This document shows, piece after piece, positions 44,898 through 52,589 of a stretch of DNA of 64,000 nt (position 1 is the stretch's first letter; the number at the start of each line of letters is the position of its first letter). This stretch comes from Phycisphaerales bacterium. GTDB lineage: Bacteria; Planctomycetota; Phycisphaerae; SM23-33; FEN-1343. Made by a program: the position numbers and the translations under genes. Below the pieces are notes generated by a model. It was given only the letters and a program-made list of their open reading frames with translations, was not told the DNA's origin and did not search any database. The stretch spans positions 1 to 64,000 of the forward strand of contig PMYD01000034.1 in the NCBI GenBank assembly GCA_003171335.1, read 5' to 3'.

Positions 44898-47005
44898 TCC
44901 TGGTTCCGCTTGTAGCGGCGCTCGCGGCCGTGCCGGTGAGCCGGCGCGGCGCTACCGCCGTGCGCGCCCTGGCCCTGGCCGCGATGGCGGTTGAACTGGT
45001 TCTGGCGGTGGGGGCGTGGATCTATTACGGCCGCCTGGGCGCTGTGGGCGCGCCGGGCGCGTGGCTCGTCGAACTGAACTGGCCGTGGATCGCCCCCTTG
45101 GGCATTCGCCTCCACCTGGCGATGGATGGCCTGAGCCTGCTGATGGTGCTGCTGACGGCCTTCCTGGGCCTGTCCAGCGTGGTCGTCTCCTGGCGCGAAA
45201 TCACGCAGCGCGTGGGTCACTTCCACCTGCACCTGATGCTCGTCCTGGCCGGCGTGGTCGGCGTGTTCCTGGCGGTGGACCTGTTCGCGTTCTATTTCTT
45301 CTGGGAGCTGATGCTTATTCCCATGTACTTCCTCATCGACCTGTGGGGCCATGAGGACCGCCACCGGGCGGCGGTGAAGTTCTTCCTGTTCACGCAGTTT
45401 GGCGGCCTGGCGATGCTGCTGGGTATTCTGGCCCTGTATTTCGCGCACGCCTCCCAGACGGGCCAGTACAGTTTCGACCTGGCGGATCTCGCCAGGACGA
45501 ACCTGGCGCCGGCCGCGGCGATGCTCATGATGCTGGGCTTCTTCCTGGGCTTTGCCGTGAAGCTGCCGGCCTTCGGCCTGCACCCGTGGCTCCCCGCGGC
45601 GCACACGCAGGCGCCGACCGCCGGCAGCGTCATCCTGGCCGGGCTGCTCCTGAAGACCGGGGCGTACGGCCTCTTGCGTTTCGCCGTGCCGCTGTTTCCC
45701 GAGGCGGCGCGCCAGTTCGCGCCGGTGGCGATGGCGCTGGGCGTGGCGGGCATTCTTTACGGCGCGGTGCTCGCCTTTGCCCAGAGCGATCTGAAGCGGC
45801 TGGTCGCCTACACGAGCATCAGCCACCTGGGCTTCGTGCTGCTGGGGGTGTATTCGTTCAACGTGCTGGCCCTGCAGGGGGCGGTCATGCAGATGCTCTG
45901 CCACGGGCTGAGCACCGGCGCCCTGTTCATCATCGCCGGCCTGCTCCAGGACCGCCTGGGCACGCGCGAGATGGGCCGCATGGGCGGCCTGTGGGCCGTC
46001 GCGCCAAAAATGGGTGCGGCGGCGATGGTGTTCGCCATGGCCTCGCTGGGGCTGCCGGGGCTGGGGAATTTCATCGGCGAATTCCTGGTGCTGCTGGGGG
46101 CGTTCAAGGTGAATGTGGCACTGACGGCTGTGGCGACCGCCGGCCTGGTGGCGGCGACGATTTATTCGCTCTGGCTGATCCAACGGGTCTTCTTCGGCCC
46201 GTCCGCCGAGCCGCCGGCCATGGAGGACCTGCGGCCGCACGAGTCGCTGGTCCTGCTGGCGATGGTGGCGGTGCTGCTGTGGCTGGGGCTCTTCCCGCAG
46301 GCCGTGCTGGAGACGTCCCGGGCAGCGATGGAATATGTTGCCGGGACGCAAGTTACGGCAACTGCGGAAATTCCGCAGTTGAGCACGCCGGGTGCTCGGA
46401 TCAAGGGCGCGACTCCAAAATTTATGGAGTGGACTCCGACATTGTCGGAGTCAACTGGAGAAATTCTCCAGTTGAGAATGCTAGGGGTTCGGATTGAGGG
46501 CGCGACTCCAAAATTTATGGAGTCGATTCCGACAAAGTCGGAGTCAACTGGAGAAATTCTCCAGTTGGGCGTGCCGAGGGCTCGGATTGAGGGCGCGACT
46601 CCAAAATTTATGGAGTCGACTCCGACAAAGTCGGAGTCAACTGAGGAAATTCCTCAGTTGAGCGCGCTGAAGGCTGGGATTGAGGGTGCGCCTAGGGAAT
46701 CCCGAGAATTGACCCCGAGAAGCGAAGAGGGATCGCGCTTCAGATTACAATTGACCTCAGGCACACGGCTTATGTCGTTCGATGGTTGCTTGCCCGTCCC
46801 GCTGTCAGCCCCCTGGCGTGGTCGATTCGACCACGTGTCACGTCCGGAATTTCCGGACGTGCCGGTGGCAAGGACCGCTGGCGTCAGGCCTGTGTGCGGG
46901 CTAGCACGTCCGGAATTTCCGGACGTGCCGGTAGTGTGCGAGTTAGCACGTCCGGAATTTCCGGACGTGATGGCCCTGGCCGTCCCGAAAGGGGGCCGGC
47001 GATGA
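44882..47005 (+). CDS. nuoM: NADH-quinone oxidoreductase subunit M with a long repeat-derived C-terminal tail (ATT start proposed)
   Basis: ATT-LAFLILVPLVAALAAV N-term; KLPAFGLHPWLPAAHTQAPTAGSVILAGLLLKTGAYGLLRF; conserved part ends near 46350, then about 220 codons of palindrome array before the TGA overlapping nuoN. Confidence 0.85.
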   Translation: MLAFLILVPLVAALAAVPVSRRGATAVRALALAAMAVELVLAVGAWIYYGRLGAVGAPGAWLVELNWPWIAPLGIRLHLAMDGLSLLMVLLTAFLGLSSVVVSWREITQRVGHFHLHLMLVLAGVVGVFLAVDLFAFYFFWELMLIPMYFLIDLWGHEDRHRAAVKFFLFTQFGGLAMLLGILALYFAHASQTGQYSFDLADLARTNLAPAAAMLMMLGFFLGFAVKLPAFGLHPWLPAAHTQAPTAGSVILAGLLLKTGAYGLLRFAVPLFPEAARQFAPVAMALGVAGILYGAVLAFAQSDLKRLVAYTSISHLGFVLLGVYSFNVLALQGAVMQMLCHGLSTGALFIIAGLLQDRLGTREMGRMGGLWAVAPKMGAAAMVFAMASLGLPGLGNFIGEFLVLLGAFKVNVALTAVATAGLVAATIYSLWLIQRVFFGPSAEPPAMEDLRPHESLVLLAMVAVLLWLGLFPQAVLETSRAAMEYVAGTQVTATAEIPQLSTPGARIKGATPKFMEWTPTLSESTGEILQLRMLGVRIEGATPKFMESIPTKSESTGEILQLGVPRARIEGATPKFMESTPTKSESTEEIPQLSALKAGIEGAPRESRELTPRSEEGSRFRLQLTSGTRLMSFDGCLPVPLSAPWRGRFDHVSRPEFPDVPVARTAGVRPVCGLARPEFPDVPVVCELARPEFPDVMALAVPKGGRR
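46359..46969 (+). repeat. In-frame palindrome array inside nuoM: 93-bp tandem module x3 plus three CACGTCCGGAATTTCCGGACGTG copies and others
   Basis: Palindromes at 46359, 46411, 46432, 46452, 46504, 46525, 46545, 46597, 46618, 46638, 46817, 46839, 46905, 46947; module starts 46411/46504/46597 are exactly 93 bp apart. Confidence 0.93.
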
Positions 47006-48435
47006 CGCTGGAGCAGATCCGCGCCCTGCTGCCGCTCATCATCCTGGTGGGCGCCGCCGTCGCCATCATGCTGGGCCTGGCCGTGCGGCGAAACCACGCC
47101 TTTACGGTGGCCGTGGCCGTCGGGTCTCTGGCGGCGGCGATCCTCAGCCTGGCCTTAGGGCCGACCGTGGCCACGCCCATCACCCCGCTTTTGAGGCTGG
47201 ACGGCTTCTCGGTCTTCTTCAGCGGCCTGATCCTGGCCGCCTCGCTCTTCGTGGCCGTGCTTTCCCACGGCTACTGGAACCGCCGCCGCACCGTCATCAG
47301 CGAGGAGTTCTACATCCTGCTGCTCCTGGCGGCGGCCGGCTCGGTCACGCTGACGATGGCGGTACATTTCGCCTCGTTCTTCCTGGGGCTGGAAATTCTC
47401 TCCGGCTCGCTCTACGCCATGATCGCCTACGAGCGCGACCGCCAGGCGGCCGTCGAGGCGGGCATCAAGTACCTCGTTTTGGCCGGCGGCTCATCGGCCG
47501 TGCTGCTCTTTGGCATGGCGCTGGTGTACGCCCGAACCGGCACGCTCGACATGGCCGCGGCGGCCGCGAAATTGGCCGGCGCCCTGGATGTGCTGACGCT
47601 GGCCGGCGTGGCGATGATCCTGGTGGGCATCGGCTTCAAGCTGGCCCTGGCGCCCTTCCACCTGTGGGCCGCCGACGTGTACGAGGGCGCCCCCGCGCCC
47701 ACGGCGGCGTACGCGGCCACCGTCTCCAAGGGCGCCATCTTCGCCCTGCTGGTCCGCCTGGCGGCGGCGATGGACATCCAATCCAACCCGCCGTTCCAGG
47801 CCACGCTGGCGGCGGCGGCGGTGATCACGATGTTCGCCGGAAACCTGCTGGCCCTGCGGCAATCGAACCTGAAGCGTCTGCTGGCCTACTCCTCCATCGC
47901 CCACATGGGCTATCTGCTGGTGGCCTTCCTGGCGGCCGGCACGCTGGGCCGGACAGCCGTCGGGTTCTACCTGGCGGCGTACATTATCACGACGCTCGGG
48001 GTCTTCGCCGTGATGATCGTATTATCGGGGACGGAACGTGACGCCGACCGGCTGGAAGATTATATCGGCCTTTCCCGCGCCCACCCGCTGCTGGCGGCGG
48101 TCTTCGCCGGCATGCTGCTGTCGCTGGCGGGATTGCCGCTGACGGCCGGCTTTGTGGGAAAGTTTTACCTGCTGGCGGCGGGCGTCGGCGCACACCTGTG
48201 GGTGCTCGTCGCCGCGCTGGTCATCTCCAGCACGATTTCACTCTTCTACTATCTGCGGTTCATCGCCGCCGCCTACGCCCAGCCGGCCGCCCCGCCCGCG
48301 CTGCCGGCGGCAGTCGCCATGCCTCGCCTGGCGCGCCTGGCCATCGCCGTGCTGGTGATTTTGCTGCTGTGGCTGGGCGTTTACCCCGCCGCCGTCATTC
48401 GCGCCATCCAGGAGGCCGTGGCGATTGGGCGATAG
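47002..48435 (+). CDS. nuoN: NADH-quinone oxidoreductase subunit N
   Basis: MTLEQIRALLPLIILVGAAVAIM; FKLALAPFHLWAADVYEGAPAPTAAYAATVSKGA. Confidence 0.93.
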   Translation: MTLEQIRALLPLIILVGAAVAIMLGLAVRRNHAFTVAVAVGSLAAAILSLALGPTVATPITPLLRLDGFSVFFSGLILAASLFVAVLSHGYWNRRRTVISEEFYILLLLAAAGSVTLTMAVHFASFFLGLEILSGSLYAMIAYERDRQAAVEAGIKYLVLAGGSSAVLLFGMALVYARTGTLDMAAAAAKLAGALDVLTLAGVAMILVGIGFKLALAPFHLWAADVYEGAPAPTAAYAATVSKGAIFALLVRLAAAMDIQSNPPFQATLAAAAVITMFAGNLLALRQSNLKRLLAYSSIAHMGYLLVAFLAAGTLGRTAVGFYLAAYIITTLGVFAVMIVLSGTERDADRLEDYIGLSRAHPLLAAVFAGMLLSLAGLPLTAGFVGKFYLLAAGVGAHLWVLVAALVISSTISLFYYLRFIAAAYAQPAAPPALPAAVAMPRLARLAIAVLVILLLWLGVYPAAVIRAIQEAVAIGR

Positions 48436-48437
48436 GG

Positions 48438-48521
48438 TGTGCAGCTTTGCTGCACACGCGCTGCAGGTTCGGCTGATAGCATGTCCCTTCGGAATCCGGC
48501 ACAGCCGAGGGCGGCTGTGCC
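48438..48521. repeat. Hairpins GTGTGCAGCTTTGCTGCACAC and GGCACAGCCGAGGGCGGCTGTGCC downstream of nuoN
   Basis: Direct reading; second hairpin identical to 23398..23421. Confidence 0.8.
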
Positions 48522-48665
48522 ACACCGTGTCGGTCGTGATGTGTGATGGCGGATGAGCTTCGCCTGGGCCGGCCCTATTGCGGCGGCTGCTGGCCATTCG
48601 GTATGATCGCTGCCTCAACCGTGGCCGTTTCGTTCCATCCCCGTAGTGTCAAGGAGTCCGGCTTG

Positions 48666-50951
48666 ATGGACAATGCAGACAGCGCCGTTCGGCCGGCGGA
48701 CCATATCTGGAAATTCTTCCGCGCCGGCGGGTTCTGCCAGGTCCGCCTGGACAGCGGGCGGGACCTTTTGGCGCTGGACCAGCTCGACCAGAAGCTGTGG
48801 GCGGCGCTGTCCTGTCCCACCCAGGGGCTGGAGCTGGATGTCCGCACGCTGGAGCTTATCGACGCGGACAAGGATGGCCGCATTCGCGTGCCGGAGATCC
48901 TGGCGGCGACGAAATGGGCGTGCGAGCTGCTGAAGAACCCCGACGTTTTGCTGCACGCCTCGCCGCTGCTGCCTCTAGCGGCGATCAACGACCAGACGGA
49001 GGAAGGCCAGCGCGTGCTGCATTCGGCGCGGCACATCCTCGACAACCTGGGCAAGAAGCAGGCGGTCGAAATCGGCGTCGAGGACACCACCAGCACCGAG
49101 CGTATTTTCGCCCAGACGATCTTTAACGGGGACGGCATCATCACCGAGGACGCCGCCGAGGGCGACACGCGGGCCGTCATCGCCGACATCATCACCTGCC
49201 TGGGCGCCGAGACCGACCGCAGCGGCAAGGGCGGCGTCAGCCAGGCCAAGGTGAACCAGTTCTTCGCCGAGTCGCAGGCCTTTTCCGACTGGTGGACCAC
49301 CGCCGAGCAGAAGGCGGCGGACATCCTGCCCTTAGGCCAGGACACGCTCGCCGCCGCCGACGCCCTGGCGGCGGTGAAGGCCAAGATCGACGACTTCTTC
49401 GCCCGCTGCCGGCTGGCGGCCTTCGATGCGCGGGCCCTGGTGGCCTTGAACCGCCAGGAGTCGGAATACCTGGCCATCGCCGCCAAGGATTTCACGATCA
49501 CCGCGGCCGAGGTGGCGGGCTTCCCGCTGGCCCGCGTGGAGGCGAGCAGGGCGCTACCCCTGATCAAGGGGGTCAATCCTGCCTGGGCCGACGCCATCGC
49601 GCTGTGGCGCGACAAGGTGGTGCGGCCGCTTCTGGGCGAGAAGGACGAAATCACCGAGCAGGAGTGGTCTACAATCAGCGCACGCTTCGTGGACCTGTCG
49701 GGCTGGCTGGCCCTCAAGCCCAAGACGATGGTGGAGCACCTGGGCCTGGCGCGCGTTCGCGAGATCCTCGCCGGCGGCCACCGGGAGAAGCTCACCGAGC
49801 TGATCGCCCGCGACCAGGCGCTGGAGCCCGAGGCCAGCGCCATCGCCGCGGTGGACAAGCTCGTGCGGCTGAATCGCGACCTGTACCAACTGCTGAACAA
49901 TTTCGTGGCCTTCCGCGATTTTTACGGCCGGCGCGACCTGGCGGCCTTCCAGGCCGGAACGCTGTACCTCGACCAGCGGGCCTGCGAGCTGTGCATCCGC
50001 GTGCTGGATGTGGGTAAGCACGCGGCGCTGGCACACCTGAGCGGCATGTACCTGGCCTACTGCGATGTGGTCCGCAAGGCGACCAGCGAGACGATGACCA
50101 TCGCGGCGGCCTTCACCGCCGGCGATTCGGACAACCTGATGGTCGGCCGCAACGGCGTGTTCTACGACCGCAAGGGGCAGGACTGGGATGCGACGATCGT
50201 CCGCATCGTGGATAACCCGATCAGTTTCCAGCAGGCGTTCTGGGCGCCGTATAAGCGGGTGATCCGCTGGGTCGAGGACCAGGTGGCCAAGCACGCCGCC
50301 GCGGCGGATGCCTCGACCCCCAATCAGATGACGGCCGCCGCCACGCTGGCCGGCAGCACGCCGCCGGCCCAGGTGGCCACCAAGTCGAAGTTCGACGTGG
50401 GCGTCGTGGCCGCCCTGGGCGTGGCCGTGGGCGGCCTGACGGCGGCGTTAGGGGTCGTGCTCCAGGCCTTCTTCGGCCTGCGCTTGTGGATGCCTGCCGG
50501 CCTGCTGGCGCTGGTGCTGCTCATCTCGGGGCCTTCCATGCTCATTGCGTACCTCAAGCTTCGCCAACGCAATTTGGGTCCCTTGCTCGACGCCACAGGC
50601 TGGGCCGTCAACTCCAAGGCCAAAATCAATATTCCCTTCGGCCGCTCGCTGACCACGACGGCCAAGCTGCCGCTGGGGGCGATTGCCGACCTGGTGGACC
50701 CGTTCGTCATCAAGCGGCACTGGAAGGGCAAGGCCTTTGCCGCGGTGGTGGTGATTCCGCTGCTGTTGTCGCTGTGGTTCTTCGGCGCGTTTGAACGAGC
50801 CATGCCCGGCTTTCTGCCCCAGTCGTGGTGGGTGCGGCATCGCCAAATGGCGCCCAAGGATCCCGCGGCCGGCCAGATGACGACGGCGGCTACGATGCCC
50901 GCGGCTACGCTGCCCGCCGCCAGCGCGCCGGCGACGGGGTCGGCGCGATAG
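48666..50951 (+). CDS. Conserved-looking unknown protein with EF-hand-like loop and C-terminal TM region
   Basis: MDNADSAVRPADHIWKFFRAGGFCQVRLDSGRDLLALDQLDQKLWAALSCP...LIDADKDGRIRVPEIL; TM GVVAALGVAVGGLTAALGVVLQ and LRLWMPAGLLALVLLISGPSMLIAYLKL. Confidence 0.8.
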   Translation: MDNADSAVRPADHIWKFFRAGGFCQVRLDSGRDLLALDQLDQKLWAALSCPTQGLELDVRTLELIDADKDGRIRVPEILAATKWACELLKNPDVLLHASPLLPLAAINDQTEEGQRVLHSARHILDNLGKKQAVEIGVEDTTSTERIFAQTIFNGDGIITEDAAEGDTRAVIADIITCLGAETDRSGKGGVSQAKVNQFFAESQAFSDWWTTAEQKAADILPLGQDTLAAADALAAVKAKIDDFFARCRLAAFDARALVALNRQESEYLAIAAKDFTITAAEVAGFPLARVEASRALPLIKGVNPAWADAIALWRDKVVRPLLGEKDEITEQEWSTISARFVDLSGWLALKPKTMVEHLGLARVREILAGGHREKLTELIARDQALEPEASAIAAVDKLVRLNRDLYQLLNNFVAFRDFYGRRDLAAFQAGTLYLDQRACELCIRVLDVGKHAALAHLSGMYLAYCDVVRKATSETMTIAAAFTAGDSDNLMVGRNGVFYDRKGQDWDATIVRIVDNPISFQQAFWAPYKRVIRWVEDQVAKHAAAADASTPNQMTAAATLAGSTPPAQVATKSKFDVGVVAALGVAVGGLTAALGVVLQAFFGLRLWMPAGLLALVLLISGPSMLIAYLKLRQRNLGPLLDATGWAVNSKAKINIPFGRSLTTTAKLPLGAIADLVDPFVIKRHWKGKAFAAVVVIPLLLSLWFFGAFERAMPGFLPQSWWVRHRQMAPKDPAAGQMTTAATMPAATLPAASAPATGSAR

Positions 50952-50985
50952 CAGGGGCGGGCGAACGCCGTAAGAGAAAAAAGCA

Positions 50986-51195
50986 TGGCAGGGATGCAGG
51001 GGATAAAGGCAAGAGAAGAAGAGGCAAGAAGGCAAACGGCCGGAGAAGGCAAGAAGAGATAGGTGAGAAGAGAAAGGCAAGCTGGAAAGGCCAGAGATGA
51101 AGGCAGGGAGAAGAAGAGCGGAAAACGGCGGGGATCTTAACGCTTTGGTTTTTCCCTTTGTCTTTATCCCCTGTATCCCCTGCATCCCTGCTGCC
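50986..51195. repeat. Inverted repeat (GGCAGGGATGCAGGGGATAAAGGC / TTTATCCCCTGTATCCCCTGCATCCCTG)
   Basis: Left 50986..51010, right 51165..51195. Confidence 0.8.
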
Positions 51196-51262
51196 TTTCT
51201 TCAAGGTGCGGGCGTTGCCCCTACCATGACTCGATGACCCGCGCAGCCAGAGAGGACCAACC

Positions 51263-52372
51263 GTGAAGGTAACGATTCCAGACGAGCTGAAATCAACCAT
51301 TCCGCAGACGCCCTGGGGCAAGATTCTCAGCGCCACGCCGATTGTGATGGCGGTCCTGGCCACGATGCTGGCGGGGCTGGCCTCCAGCGAGATGACCAAG
51401 GCCCAGTACGACCGCTCGCTGGCGGCCCAGCAGCAGTCCAAGGCGGGCGATCAGTGGAGCTTCTTCCAGGCCAAGCGGCTGCGCGCGGCCACGCAGCGCG
51501 GCACGCTCGATCTGCTGACGACCTCGGCCGACATCGGTCCGCTGAACGCCGCGCTGCTCAAACGCTCGGTGGGGCAACTGCCCGCGCAGTTGGATTCCAC
51601 CAGCGCGCAGCTCGCCGCCGCCACGCGCCCGCAGGATGAGGCGCTGGGCGAGTATGCCCAGGCGCTGCCGCAGCGAAAGACCGAGGCCGAGCAGGTGAAG
51701 ACGGAACTGCTGGCGGCGCTGGAGACCCCCCCGTCCGGCGCCGCCCTGACCGCCTTAGAGCAGGCCCAGATGCCGGAGATCGGACCCGAGCCGAGTATCG
51801 ATCCGAATCTCAAGGCGGCGATGGCCGCGATCAACAGCCCGGCCGGCGAGAAGGAAGTGGCGCCGCTCGTGGCGAAGGTGAATGACAAGATGCTGGATGA
51901 GGCGCTCACTGCCGCCAAGGCCCGCGCCGATGCGTTCGATGCGGCCACCGCGCCGGTGGGGCAGGTGATCGGGAAGATCGAGGCGCTGCTGGCCCGTCAG
52001 ACAGCGCTGCTCCAGGAGGCCCGCGCGGCGCTGCTGGCCGGCGGGGCCGTGCCGAACGTGGCCGCCGCCCCGAACCGCGAGTTCATCGCCGCGCGGCTGC
52101 GGTACATGGCCGCCCGGTATGACATGGAGGCCAAACTGAACCAGGCCATCGGCCAACTGTACGAGGTGCAGGTGCGGAAGAGCAACCTGTCCGCCGAGCG
52201 GCACCACGTGCGCAGCCAGCGCTTCTTCTTCGGCATGCTGGCGGCGCAGTTGGGTGTGATCGTCAGCACCTTCGCCATCGCCGCGCGGAAGCGCAGCCTG
52301 CTGTGGTCGCTGGCCGCCGCCGCCGGCCTGGCGGCCGTCGCGTTTGGGGCGTACGTGTATCTGTTCGTGTAG
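51263..52372 (+). CDS. Membrane protein, DUF4337-like
   Basis: N-term TM then KAQYDRSLAAQQQSKAGDQWSFFQAKRLRAATQRGTLDLL; two C-terminal TM segments. Confidence 0.6.
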   Translation: MKVTIPDELKSTIPQTPWGKILSATPIVMAVLATMLAGLASSEMTKAQYDRSLAAQQQSKAGDQWSFFQAKRLRAATQRGTLDLLTTSADIGPLNAALLKRSVGQLPAQLDSTSAQLAAATRPQDEALGEYAQALPQRKTEAEQVKTELLAALETPPSGAALTALEQAQMPEIGPEPSIDPNLKAAMAAINSPAGEKEVAPLVAKVNDKMLDEALTAAKARADAFDAATAPVGQVIGKIEALLARQTALLQEARAALLAGGAVPNVAAAPNREFIAARLRYMAARYDMEAKLNQAIGQLYEVQVRKSNLSAERHHVRSQRFFFGMLAAQLGVIVSTFAIAARKRSLLWSLAAAAGLAAVAFGAYVYLFV

Positions 52373-52423
52373 AACCATCAGCCCGCCGAAGGGATAGGGG
52401 ACGACCCCGCCCAGCGCGTATCT

Positions 52424-52548
52424 GGTGCCACGGGTGTCCGCACCCGTGCGCTGTGCGCGCTGCGGCAGATGATGGTCCGCTGGGATTCCACCCGACCTTC
52501 GCTCCGCCCGGGCGGCTCCTGCGCACGGCTGCAGACAGCCGTGGCACC
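52424..52548. repeat. Inverted repeat with GGTGCCACGG/CCGTGGCACC ends and internal hairpins
   Basis: GGTGCCACGGGTGTCCGCACCCGTGCG ... CGCACGGCTGCAGACAGCCGTGGCACC. Confidence 0.75.
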
Positions 52549-52589
52549 GGCCGCATCTCTTTCTCTTGTGCCGGTACAATGGTCGCAGG

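Noticed and set aside
46359-46969. nuoM repeat array as a CRISPR array
   Set aside because: Units are abutting or sharing palindromes rather than constant repeats with unique spacers; no cas genes; reading frame is maintained.
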